Assembly (NCBI GenBank): GCA_035506535.1
Contig: DATJPE010000001.1
Coordinates: 1 to 64,000 of the forward strand
Direction: 5' to 3'
DNA length: 64,000 nt
Origin: Actinomycetes bacterium
Lineage (GTDB): Bacteria > Actinomycetota > Actinomycetes > DATJPE01
This document shows, one piece after another, positions 18,206-26,532 of the stretch (its first letter is position 1; every line of letters starts with the position of its first letter). Both the position numbers and the translations under genes were made by a program. The notes below the pieces were generated by a model. That model had not been told where the DNA came from and ran no database searches. It saw only the letters and a list, made by a program, of their open reading frames with translations.

Positions 18206-19990
18206 TCAGTCCGCGTCCTGCCAGGAGTGCCAGAGGGCGGCGTACGGACCGTCGGAGGCGACCAGCTCCTCGTGCGAGCCGTACTCGGTGACCCGGCCGC
18301 CCTCGACCACCGCGACGACGTCGGCGTCGTGCGCGGTGTGCAGCCGGTGGGCGATCGCGACGACGGTACGGCCGTCCAGCACGGCGCCCAGGGAGCGTTC
18401 CAGGTGCCGTGCGGCGCGCGGGTCGAGCAGCGACGTCGCCTCGTCGAGCACCAGGGTGTGCGGGTCCGCGAGGACGAGTCTCGCCAGTGCGATCTGCTGC
18501 GCCTGCGCCGGCGTCAGCTTCCACGCTCCTGCCCCCACCCGCGTGTCCAGTCCCTCGGGGAGCTCGCGGACCCAGCCGGCGGCGTCGACCGCCTCAAGCG
18601 CGGCGAAGACCTCCTCGTCGGTCGCGTCGGGCTTGGCCAGCCGCACGTTGTCGCGCATGCTGCCCACGAAGACATGGTGCTCCTGGGTCACCAGCGCCAC
18701 GTGCCGCCGGACCTTCTCCGCCGGCATCCGCGCGAGTGCGACCCCGCCCATCGTCACGTGCCCGGTGCGCGGGCCGTGGATGCCGGCGAGCAACCGGCCC
18801 AGGGTGGACTTGCCGGCGCCGGAGGGCCCGACGACCGCCACCCGCGAGCCGGGTTCGACGTCGAGGTCGACGCCGTGCAGGACGTCGCGCTCGCCGCGGT
18901 AGGCGAAGCGCACGTTGCGGGCCTCGATCGCGTCACCGGCCGGCTCCTGGGAGGCGTCGACCTCGGGGTCGGGCACCTCGTGGATGCCCAGCAGCCGGGC
19001 GAGTGAGGCCTGGCCGGTCTGCAGCTCGTCGAACCACATGAGCAGCAGGTCGACCGGCTCGATGAGCATCTGGGTGTAGAGCACGGCGGCGGTCATCTGC
19101 GCGAGGGAGACGTGCCCGCCGATGTAGAGCAGTCCGCCGGCGAGCAGCACGACCGCGATCGGCAGGACGTAGGCCGCCTCGACGCTGGGGAACCACACCG
19201 AGCGCAGACCCAGGGTGTAGGTCTCCCACGACACCCAGCGGCGGACGCGGTCGTCGGTACGCCGTACCCGCCGATCACCCAGGCGGAACGCCTCGATCGT
19301 TCGCCCCGAGTCCACGGTCTCGGCGAGCGAGGCGTTGACCGAGGCGTAGGCGGCGAGCTCGGCGTAGTACGCCTGGGGCGCGCGGCGGAAGTACCAGCGG
19401 CTCGCGAGCAGGATCGGCGGCACCGCCACCAGCCAGGCGGCGGCGAGCACGGGGGCGGTGAGCAGCAGCGCCGCCAGGATGAGGACCGCCGTCACGGCCG
19501 CGATCACCATCTCGGGTACGGCCTGCCGGACGGCCCAGGACAGGCGGTCGACGTCGGTCGTGGCCCTGGTGACCAGGTCACCGGTCCCGGCGCGCTCGAC
19601 CGCGCCCAGCGGCAGGGCCACCGCGCGCCCGAGGAACTCCTCGCGCAGGTCGGCGAGGATCCACTCCCCGAGGATCGCCCCCCGCATCCGGGCGAGGCGG
19701 GTGAACACGGTCTGGACGGCGACCGCCACGACGAACAGCAGCGCCAGCTGGTTGATGCGGCTGGAGGTGATGGTGGAGTCGCGAACGCCCTCGACCACGT
19801 CGCCCAGGACGCGCGGTCCGACGAGGGCCGCGAGCGCGGCCACCCCGTTGAGCAGGGCGACCTTGACGAAGCCCGAACGGTGGGCGTTGATGAGCGCGAG
19901 GGCGTGGCGGCGTACGACGGGCGGCGCCGCCACCGGCAGCGTCGTCGCCGAATCGCCGACCAGCTCCTCGACTCCGGCCGGGGCTCTCAC
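18206..19990 (-). CDS. ABC exporter half-transporter with canonical ATPase site
   Basis: The 594-residue protein fuses an exporter-type membrane domain (about 30-330, six helices) to a nucleotide-binding domain. Walker A GPSGAGKST is at about 387-395, Walker B LVLDEA keeps the catalytic Glu, and an H-loop His lies in VVAIAHRLH. Its signature motif is degenerate, LTPAQ instead of LSGGQ, near 491. Paired with its neighbour it gives one canonical and one dead ATP site. GTG 19990 overlaps the stop of the upstream partner gene. The substrate cannot be read from the sequence; drug or lipid export is typical for the class. Confidence 0.9.
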   Translation of the reverse strand: MRAPAGVEELVGDSATTLPVAAPPVVRRHALALINAHRSGFVKVALLNGVAALAALVGPRVLGDVVEGVRDSTITSSRINQLALLFVVAVAVQTVFTRLARMRGAILGEWILADLREEFLGRAVALPLGAVERAGTGDLVTRATTDVDRLSWAVRQAVPEMVIAAVTAVLILAALLLTAPVLAAAWLVAVPPILLASRWYFRRAPQAYYAELAAYASVNASLAETVDSGRTIEAFRLGDRRVRRTDDRVRRWVSWETYTLGLRSVWFPSVEAAYVLPIAVVLLAGGLLYIGGHVSLAQMTAAVLYTQMLIEPVDLLLMWFDELQTGQASLARLLGIHEVPDPEVDASQEPAGDAIEARNVRFAYRGERDVLHGVDLDVEPGSRVAVVGPSGAGKSTLGRLLAGIHGPRTGHVTMGGVALARMPAEKVRRHVALVTQEHHVFVGSMRDNVRLAKPDATDEEVFAALEAVDAAGWVRELPEGLDTRVGAGAWKLTPAQAQQIALARLVLADPHTLVLDEATSLLDPRAARHLERSLGAVLDGRTVVAIAHRLHTAHDADVVAVVEGGRVTEYGSHEELVASDGPYAALWHSWQDAD

Positions 19991-21708
19991 GACTCCTCCT
20001 CGGAGCGCAGCACGACGCGCCGGTACGCCGGCTCGCCGTGCAGCAGCTCGCGATGCGTCCCGCTGGCCGCGACCCGACCGTCGACGAGCAGGCTGACGTC
20101 GTCGACCCGGTCCAGCAGCAACGGCGAGGTCGTCGTGACGACCGTCGTCCGTCCGCGCCGCAGCGCCACGAGCCGCTCCGCGATCCTCGCCTCGGTGTGC
20201 GCGTCGACGGCCGAGGTCGGCTCGTCGAGCAGCAGCACGTCGGGGTCGGCGTACAGGGAGCGGGCCAGCGCCACCCGTTGCCGTTGGCCCCCCGAGAGAC
20301 TCCGGCCGCGCTCGGGCAGCTCGGTGTCCAACCCCTGGGGCAGGGAGTCCACGATGTCATCGGCATCGGCTGCGCCGAGCGCATCAGCCAGCGGCACCGC
20401 TCCGGCTCCGGGCACGTCGAGGTTCTCGCGCAACGTCCCGGCGAGCAGCGCGGGGTCCTTGTCCTGGACCAGAACGTGCTCCCGGACACGGGGGGTGGGG
20501 ACGTCGGTGAGACTCACCCGACCGAGGCTCACCTCTCCCGGCAGGTAGCGGCCCAGCCGGTCGACGAGGGCGCTGGCATCGTGCGGCTCGGCGCTGACGA
20601 CGGCGCTCATCCGCCCCGGCCGGGCACGAAAGCCCGACGCGGCGTCCACGAGCTCGCCCCCGCGCGCTGCGGACGACGACAGCTCGACGCCGTCCGACGG
20701 CTCGGGCAGGGATCGCTCGAGGAGGAGCAGGGCGATGGTCCGTGCCGCCGCCACCCGCGCCGACGTCCAGCGCTGCGCGGTCTCGGTGATGGTGCGGAGC
20801 GGCAGCACGAGGAAGGCCGTGTAGCCGTAGAACGCGACGAGCGCGCCGACGGAGAGCTTGCCCTCCAGGGCGAGGTGAGCGCCGAGCCAGGTGACCGCGA
20901 CGACGAAGATCCCCGGCAGGGCGACCTGCAGGGCGTCGAGCAGCGAGCGAACCTTGGCGCTGCGCACCGCGGCGCGTCGTACCTCGTCCGAGGCGGTGTG
21001 GAAGCGCTCGACGAACAGCTCCTCACCCCCGATGCCGCGCAGGACCCGCAGCCCGGCGACGGTGTCGGCGGCGATCGCGGTCGCCTCCCCGAAGCGGGCC
21101 CGCTGCGCGCGCTCGCGCCGCTCCAGGGGGCGGATCAGCGGCGTGACGCCGAGGGCCACCACGGGGACGCCCACGACGACCACCGCCCCGAGGGTCGGTT
21201 CCTTGACCAGAAGCACGACGGCGACGGTCAGGAACGACACGACGGCCCCCGCGAAGCGGCAGCACACGTCCATGGCCGAGCCGATGCGCTCCACGTCGTT
21301 CGCGGTGACCGCGACGACCTCCCCGGTGGCGACCTGGCGGGGCAGGTCCGCCCCGAGGTGGGCGGCGCGGCGGGCGACAAGCTGCTGGATCCGGCTGGCG
21401 GCGTAGATCCAGTTCGAGACCGCCATCCGGTGCCGCAGGATGCCGGCGGCCGCCTGGGTCGCGCCGAGCGCCAGCACGAGCAGCGACCACTCGGCCAGCT
21501 GGGTCCTGTCGTGGCTCGATGCGGCGTTCACGCCACCGCCGAGGGCGGCCGGCACGGCCGCCTGCGCCAGCATCCACACCGAGCCCCAGAGGACGCCCAG
21601 GCCGAGGACGCGACGCTGCTGCCAGGCGAGCCAGCGCAGGAGCGCGGTCGGCGAGGACAGGTCCGGTGTGCCCGGGTCGTCCACGGGGAGACGGTCGAGG
21701 GCACGCAT
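19987..21708 (-). CDS. ABC exporter half-transporter with degenerate ATPase site
   Basis: The 573-residue partner of the neighbouring half-transporter has the same membrane-NBD layout. Its signature LSGGQ (about 466) and Walker B LLLDEPTS are intact. The Walker A region near 365 reads VVSAEPHDASAL and has no GKS/T, and the H-loop position reads TTTSP with no His. Together with the partner's LTPAQ, every defect falls in the same composite site. ATG 21708 is chosen because a TAGCCT -10 element stands 10 nt upstream with GAGG between them; the frame stays open to 21792. It is divergent from guaA. Confidence 0.9.
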   Translation of the reverse strand: MRALDRLPVDDPGTPDLSSPTALLRWLAWQQRRVLGLGVLWGSVWMLAQAAVPAALGGGVNAASSHDRTQLAEWSLLVLALGATQAAAGILRHRMAVSNWIYAASRIQQLVARRAAHLGADLPRQVATGEVVAVTANDVERIGSAMDVCCRFAGAVVSFLTVAVVLLVKEPTLGAVVVVGVPVVALGVTPLIRPLERRERAQRARFGEATAIAADTVAGLRVLRGIGGEELFVERFHTASDEVRRAAVRSAKVRSLLDALQVALPGIFVVAVTWLGAHLALEGKLSVGALVAFYGYTAFLVLPLRTITETAQRWTSARVAAARTIALLLLERSLPEPSDGVELSSSAARGGELVDAASGFRARPGRMSAVVSAEPHDASALVDRLGRYLPGEVSLGRVSLTDVPTPRVREHVLVQDKDPALLAGTLRENLDVPGAGAVPLADALGAADADDIVDSLPQGLDTELPERGRSLSGGQRQRVALARSLYADPDVLLLDEPTSAVDAHTEARIAERLVALRRGRTTVVTTTSPLLLDRVDDVSLLVDGRVAASGTHRELLHGEPAYRRVVLRSEEES

Positions 21709-21718
21709 GGCGTACCTC

Positions 21719-21724
21719 AGGCTA
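21719..21724 (-). promoter_or_regulatory. -10 element of the ABC exporter operon
   Basis: On the reverse strand TAGCCT lies 10 nt before ATG 21708. The short leader contains GAGG. The position supports the shorter start for the ABC gene. Confidence 0.45.
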
Positions 21725-21812
21725 CGTGCGCGGACCCCGCCGACGGAAACCGATTTGACCGGCGGTTGACCGGCCGGCGCCTTGGTCCGCAAGGCTGTTG
21801 GCAGCGCGCGGA

Positions 21813-21818
21813 TACCCT
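21813..21818 (+). promoter_or_regulatory. -10 element of guaA (leaderless)
   Basis: TACCCT ends 6 nt before GTG 21825 and no ribosome-binding site is present, the clearest leaderless-type arrangement in the window. Confidence 0.55.
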
Positions 21819-21824
21819 GGCACC

Positions 21825-23396
21825 GTGAGCCTCACGCCGCGTCCGGTCCTGGTCGTCGACTTCGGCGCGCAGTACGCCCAGCTCATCGCGCGGCGCGTCC
21901 GCGAGGCTCACGTGTACAGCGAGATCGTGCCCTCGACGATGCCGCTCGATGCCCTGCTGGCGAAGCGGCCGGTCGCGCTGATCCTCTCCGGGGGGCCCTC
22001 GTCGGTCTACGCGGCGGGCGCCCCGCAGGTGGACGCCGCGCTGTTCGACGCCGGCGTCCCGGTGTTCGGGATCTGCTACGGCTTCCAAGCGATGGCCCAG
22101 GCCCTCGGCGGAGCGGTCGAGCGCACCGGGCTCTCGGAGTTCGGGCGCACCCCGCTGCACGTCACCGACCCCGGTTCGCGCGTGCTGGCCGGTCTCCCCG
22201 AGCTGGTATCGGTGTGGATGTCGCACGGCGACGCCGTGGTGGCGGCCCCGGCTGGGTTCGCGGTGACCGCGTCGTCGGCCGGCGCCGCGGTCGCGGCGTT
22301 CGAGGACCTCGGTCGCGGTCTGGCCGGGGTGCAGTTCCACCCGGAGGTCGCCCACACCGAGGGTGGCCAGCGGGTGCTGGAGCACTTCCTGTACGACGTG
22401 GCGGGGCTGGAGCCGTCATGGACCACCGCGTCGATCGTCGAGGAGCAGGTGCAGGCGGTCGCCGCCCAGGTGGGCGGGAAGCGCGTCATCTGCGGGCTCT
22501 CCGGCGGCGTCGACTCGGCGGTGGCCGCGGCGCTGGTCCAGCGCGCGGTGGGTGACCAGCTCACCTGCGTGTTCGTGGACCACGGGCTGCTGCGCAAGGG
22601 CGAGGCGGAGCAGGTGGAGCGCGACTTCGTCGCCGCGACGGGTGTCTCCCTCACGGTGGTCGACGCCTCTGAGACCTTCCTGTCCGCGCTCGCCGGGGTC
22701 GCCGACCCCGAGCAGAAGCGCAAGATCATCGGACGGGAGTTCATCCGCGCCTTCGAGGGTGCGGCGCGCGCGGTGGTCGCCGACGCCGGGGCGCACGGCG
22801 AGAGCGTGGACTTCCTCGTCCAGGGGACGCTCTACCCCGACGTCGTGGAGTCCGGCGGCGGCAGCGGGACGGCCAACATCAAGAGCCATCACAACGTGGG
22901 CGGGCTGCCCGACGACCTGCAGTTCGCCCTGGTCGAGCCGCTCCGCACGCTGTTCAAGGACGAGGTGCGCGCCGTCGGGCGCGAGCTCGGTCTGCCCCCG
23001 GAGATCGTCGGGCGCCAGCCGTTCCCGGGGCCGGGCCTGGCCATCCGCATCGTCGGCGAGGTGACCCGGGAGCGGCTCGACATCCTGCGCGAGGCGGACG
23101 CGATCACCCGCGAGGAGCTGAGCGCGGCCGGGCTGGACGAGCAGATCTGGCAGTGCCCGGTGGTGCTGCTGGCCGACGTCCGCTCCGTCGGGGTGCAGGG
23201 CGACGGGAGGACGTACGGCCATCCGGTCGTGCTGCGGCCGGTCTCCTCGGAGGACGCGATGACCGCCGACTTCTCTCGCGTCCCCTACGACGTGCTCGCC
23301 CGGATCTCCACGCGCATCACCAACGAGGTGCGCGCCGTCAACCGCGTCGTCCTCGACGTCACGAGCAAGCCGCCCGGCACCATCGAGTGGGAGTGA
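21825..23396 (+). CDS. guaA: GMP synthase (glutamine-hydrolysing)
   Basis: This enzyme converts XMP to GMP with glutamine and ATP. The 523-residue protein has a class-I glutamine amidotransferase domain (about 5-200) with the nucleophile Cys in FGICYGFQ and the His in [10 protein letters not shown]. The ATP pyrophosphatase domain with the P-loop [10 protein letters not shown] is near 226-235. The dimerisation domain ends PGTIEWE, the standard GuaA C-terminus. GTG 21825 matches the family N-terminus; the frame is open nine codons further, but the -10 element occupies that region. A small basic reading frame overlaps its stop. Confidence 0.97.
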   Translation: MSLTPRPVLVVDFGAQYAQLIARRVREAHVYSEIVPSTMPLDALLAKRPVALILSGGPSSVYAAGAPQVDAALFDAGVPVFGICYGFQAMAQALGGAVERTGLSEFGRTPLHVTDPGSRVLAGLPELVSVWMSHGDAVVAAPAGFAVTASSAGAAVAAFEDLGRGLAGVQFHPEVAHTEGGQRVLEHFLYDVAGLEPSWTTASIVEEQVQAVAAQVGGKRVICGLSGGVDSAVAAALVQRAVGDQLTCVFVDHGLLRKGEAEQVERDFVAATGVSLTVVDASETFLSALAGVADPEQKRKIIGREFIRAFEGAARAVVADAGAHGESVDFLVQGTLYPDVVESGGGSGTANIKSHHNVGGLPDDLQFALVEPLRTLFKDEVRAVGRELGLPPEIVGRQPFPGPGLAIRIVGEVTRERLDILREADAITREELSAAGLDEQIWQCPVVLLADVRSVGVQGDGRTYGHPVVLRPVSSEDAMTADFSRVPYDVLARISTRITNEVRAVNRVVLDVTSKPPGTIEWE

Positions 23397-23455
23397 TCCA
23401 TCGGCGCTGGTGGGTGGTCCGGCGGTACGGGCGTCGCGGCGTCCGATACGTCTGA
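23393..23455 (+). CDS. Possible 20-residue basic peptide overlapping guaA stop
   Basis: A GTG at 23393-23395 overlaps the guaA stop (GTGA) and opens a 20-codon frame ending TGA at 23453-23455. The product would hold eight Arg, two Trp and many Val, and 17 of 20 third positions are G or C, like the neighbouring genes. I do not recognise the peptide. Such a short high-GC frame can arise by chance; the GTGA overlap is the main argument for it. Confidence 0.3.
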   Translation: MIHRRWWVVRRYGRRGVRYV

Positions 23456-23503
23456 CCGCTCGCCGGGGGTCAACCTGTCGGCTCCACGCGCCGATGGACG
23501 GGC

Positions 23504-24826
23504 ATGGACCAAGGTCTGGCCACCGCCGCGCCCGCCGAGGACCCGGGGGCGAAGCGCCCTGCGGGCCGTCGCGCCCTCGGCTTGCTGGTCCGCTGGCGCT
23601 TTGCGGTGCTGACCGCCTGGACGCTCGCCTGCGGCTACCTCGTCTTCCGCCCGCAGACGCTGTCGACCGACTGGTGGGTCTTCGAGTACGGCTCCCGCAT
23701 GCTCTCCGGACTCAAGACCTCGCACTACACCCCGATCGAGGGCGGTCCGCTGCACCTCTACACGTGGTTCCCGCGCCTGCAGATCGGGCCGCCGCCGCTG
23801 CTCGCCGCCGTGCCGACCCAGCTCCTGCCCCCGCAGCAGGGCAAGATCGTCGCCGCGGTCGTCATGTGCGGTCTCGGGGTGTGGGCCCTGTGGCTGATCG
23901 AGCGGATCGCCGGCTTGGTCGGGGTGGCGGCGGACCGGGTCAGCCGGATGACGCTGTGGGGCGGGCTGCTCGTGCTCCCCGCCTGGGCGGTGCTCGCGAC
24001 CTACTGGATGCACCTCGACGACGCCATCGCACTGACCTTCACCCTGTGGGCCACCGGCTTCGTGCTGCGCGGCCGGTGGTGGGCGGCGGCGCTGCTGCTC
24101 GGGATCGCCGCGGCGGGCAAGCCGTGGGCGGTGGCCTTCTGGTTCCTGCTCCTGCTCCTACCCAGGGCGCGACGCTCCCACGCGGCGCTGCTCGCGATGG
24201 CGAGCGCCGCGGTGTGGTGGGTGCCGTTCGTCGTCGCCGATCCGACGACGTTTCGCGCCACCGGGAACGTCGTGTACATCACCACCGCCGACTCCACCGC
24301 GCGGCTGTTGGGGTTCGCGCGCACCGACGGCGGCCTGCGCGCCTTCCAGCTGCTCACGATGATCTTCGTCGGGTGGCTGGTGGTCCGCTACGGCCGTTGG
24401 CCGGCGATCGTGCTGGCGGTCGTCGCGACCCGCATGCTGACCGACCCGCAGACCTGGTCGTACTACACGGTCGGTCTCGTCCTCGGGGCCTTCCTGGTCG
24501 ACGTCGTGGCGACCCGCTGGCGCTGGCCGTGGCTCACCACGCTGACGGCAGCGTTCCTCCTCGTGCAGAGCGTGGCGGACGTCAAGGCCCTCTCGCCCGT
24601 GACGGCGCTGACGCAAGGCCTGTGCTTGCTTCGTCTCGCCCTGCTGCTCCCGATCATCGTGCTGTTCGCGTGGCCGAGCCGCTCGCAGCCGTTCGGGCAG
24701 CCGCTCCCGGCTGCGGCGGCCGAGCCAGAGGGTGCAGACCCGGACGTGCCCGACGGGGCTACGTCGGGGGAGCCGGCAGTGGTCGAGTCCGCTGCTGGGA
24801 CCGAGCTGACCGACTCCCTGGCCTGA
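23504..24826 (+). CDS. Multipass membrane protein, possibly GT-C-type glycosyltransferase
   Basis: The 440-residue protein has a charged cytoplasmic start, about ten hydrophobic segments between residues 28 and 395, and an acidic, disordered C-terminal tail of about 45 residues. The first loop after helix 1 contains TDWWVFEYG and a Tyr/Trp-rich stretch, and a later loop has HLDDAIALT. These recall GT-C/mannosyltransferase-like membrane enzymes that use polyprenyl-phosphate sugars, but no diagnostic motif is certain, so the enzymatic role is a guess. ATG 23504 lies 107 nt after guaA. The spacer otherwise contains only the small basic frame. Confidence 0.65.
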   Translation: MDQGLATAAPAEDPGAKRPAGRRALGLLVRWRFAVLTAWTLACGYLVFRPQTLSTDWWVFEYGSRMLSGLKTSHYTPIEGGPLHLYTWFPRLQIGPPPLLAAVPTQLLPPQQGKIVAAVVMCGLGVWALWLIERIAGLVGVAADRVSRMTLWGGLLVLPAWAVLATYWMHLDDAIALTFTLWATGFVLRGRWWAAALLLGIAAAGKPWAVAFWFLLLLLPRARRSHAALLAMASAAVWWVPFVVADPTTFRATGNVVYITTADSTARLLGFARTDGGLRAFQLLTMIFVGWLVVRYGRWPAIVLAVVATRMLTDPQTWSYYTVGLVLGAFLVDVVATRWRWPWLTTLTAAFLLVQSVADVKALSPVTALTQGLCLLRLALLLPIIVLFAWPSRSQPFGQPLPAAAAEPEGADPDVPDGATSGEPAVVESAAGTELTDSLA

Positions 24827-24888
24827 GCCGGCCCGACACCAGAGACGACGAACGCCAGGCGCCCAGACCGGGCCGCCGGGCGGCCCGG

Positions 24889-24894
24889 CAGACT
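24889..24894 (+). promoter_or_regulatory. -10-like element of the SDR gene
   Basis: CAGACT, one base off TAnnnT, ends 7 nt before GTG 24902, and no ribosome-binding site is visible. Confidence 0.3.
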
Positions 24895-24901
24895 GTGGTC
24901 C

Positions 24902-25660
24902 GTGACGTCCTCGCCGCGCCGGGTGCTGGTCACGGGCGGCTCAGGGGGGATCGGGGCGGCGGTGTGCCGTGCCTTCGCCGACCGCGGTGACGTGGTGGCC
25001 GTGCACTGCGGTGCCGGCCGAGCCGCCGCCGAGGACGTGCTCGCCTCGCTCCCTGGCCAGGGCCACGTCGTCGTCCAGGCGGACCTGCGCGACCCCGCGG
25101 CCGTACGCCGCATGGTGGACGCGGCGGCCTTGGCCATGGGTGGGCTCGACGTCCTCGTCAACAACGCCGGCGTGTTCGTGCCGCACCACATCGACGAGGT
25201 CGACTACGAGCAGTGGCAGGCCTCGTGGCGCGACGTCGTAGGGGTCAACCTCGTCGGCGCGGCCAACGTCACCTGGTGCGCTGTTCGTCACCTGCCTCGG
25301 GACGGCACCGGTCGCATCGTCAACGTCTCGTCGCGGGGCGCCTTCCGTGGGGAGCCGCGCAGCCCGGCCTACGGCGCCAGCAAGGCCGGTCTGGTCGCGC
25401 TGGGCCAGTCCCTCGCGAGAGCCCTGGGCCCGATGGGGATTGCGGTGACCACCGTCGCGCCCAGCTTCGTGGCGACCGCCATGGCCGCCGACGCGCTCGC
25501 CGGGGACGGCGCCCTCCGGCGCGCCGCCGAGAGCCCCTTGGACCGGATCGGCACCGCTGAGGAGGTGGCAGCCGCCGTCGTCTACCTCGCCTCAGGCGCG
25601 GCCCAGTGGGCCAGCGGAGCGGTGCTCGACCTCAACGGGGCGTCGTACCTGCGGATGTGA
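24902..25660 (+). CDS. Short-chain dehydrogenase/reductase (SDR)
   Basis: This classical SDR of 252 residues has the NAD(P)-binding TGGSGGIG at 11-18, NNAG at 87-90, the catalytic Ser in NVSS (143/144), and Y157-x-x-x-K161. It resembles 3-oxoacyl-ACP reductase or sugar/alcohol dehydrogenases, but the substrate cannot be assigned. D61 in VQADLRD is the usual adenine-contacting acid. The C-terminus ASGAVLDLNGASYLRM fits the family, where the motif is normally GxxxxVDGG; the second half departs from it. It stands alone, 24 nt from a convergent PIG-L gene. Confidence 0.88.
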   Translation: MTSSPRRVLVTGGSGGIGAAVCRAFADRGDVVAVHCGAGRAAAEDVLASLPGQGHVVVQADLRDPAAVRRMVDAAALAMGGLDVLVNNAGVFVPHHIDEVDYEQWQASWRDVVGVNLVGAANVTWCAVRHLPRDGTGRIVNVSSRGAFRGEPRSPAYGASKAGLVALGQSLARALGPMGIAVTTVAPSFVATAMAADALAGDGALRRAAESPLDRIGTAEEVAAAVVYLASGAAQWASGAVLDLNGASYLRM

Positions 25661-25684
25661 ACCCGCGCGCACGCGCGTCGAGCC

Positions 25685-26410
25685 TCACGGCGTCGACACG
25701 ACCAGGAAGCTCTCGGCGAGGTGCCCCTCCGGTAAACCGGCGGCGGTGGCGTTCGCCACGCCCCACTGCCGGAGTCGGGCCTCCAGACCCTCGCCCATAT
25801 GAGCGGTCTGCGAGACATGGCAACGCAGGGCCTCGAGCTTGGCCGCGAAGGTCTCGGTGATGTCGACGTAATGGTCCGGGCTCGGGCCACCCATCACCCA
25901 GACCTCGGGCACGCGCCAGGCCTCGAGCCCCTCCTCGGACAGGTGGGGGTGCGCGAAGGGGTTCCGCGCGTCGGGGTACACGGCGAAGATGGCCGCTTCC
26001 CCGGCCGCCAGGTGGTCCGGGTGGGAGGCGCCGATGCGCTGCCAGTTGCGCTCCGGGGACTGCTGCAGGACCCGCTGCGGGCGGACCTCTCGGATGACCC
26101 GCGACAGGTCGCTGCGCAGCTGCTGCGTCACCGTGAGCCGGCCATCGGGATAGCCGAGGAAGCGGACGTCGTGCACGCCGACCGCGGCGGCCGCCGCCGT
26201 CTGCTCGGCCCGGCGGATTCCTGGGATGTGCGCACGGGGCACGTCGGGGTCGAAGCCGCCGGCGTCCCCGTCGGTGATCACGCAGTACGTCACCTCGATG
26301 CCGATCCTGGTCCAGGACGCGATGGTCCCGGCGGCACCGAAGTCGACGTCGTCGGGGTGGGCAGTGACCACGAGGGCCCGTTCGATCGAGGCGTCGTCGA
26401 GCACCGGCAT
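25685..26410 (-). CDS. PIG-L family deacetylase
   Basis: This zinc-dependent N-acetyl-sugar deacetylase-like protein has 241 residues. The metal motif AHPDD is at 17-21 and SHPDH at 129-133, giving the ligand set H18, D21 and H133. The family includes MshB and Mca of mycothiol metabolism and LmbE-like enzymes; this protein is shorter than MshB and I would not assign it to that step. ATG 26410 is directly abutted by GGAAGG, so GTG 26404, six nucleotides later, may be the true start because it gives that ribosome-binding site proper spacing. It is divergent from a secreted peptidase gene. Confidence 0.87.
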   Translation of the reverse strand: MPVLDDASIERALVVTAHPDDVDFGAAGTIASWTRIGIEVTYCVITDGDAGGFDPDVPRAHIPGIRRAEQTAAAAAVGVHDVRFLGYPDGRLTVTQQLRSDLSRVIREVRPQRVLQQSPERNWQRIGASHPDHLAAGEAAIFAVYPDARNPFAHPHLSEEGLEAWRVPEVWVMGGPSPDHYVDITETFAAKLEALRCHVSQTAHMGEGLEARLRQWGVANATAAGLPEGHLAESFLVVSTP

Positions 26411-26532
26411 CCTTCCAGGCAGGGCGCGGTCAGGTTCTGGCCGCGGTCGTCGAACCGGGGGCAGCGCCAGCGGACGGGTGACATGGTAGGCAGGTGCTGC
26501 AGGCCCGGGCGGCCGGTGCCGATCATCACCCC

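Noticed and set aside
25685-26410. Assignment of the PIG-L protein as MshB of mycothiol synthesis
   Set aside because: The protein is shorter than MshB and shares only the generic HPDD and HPDH metal motifs.
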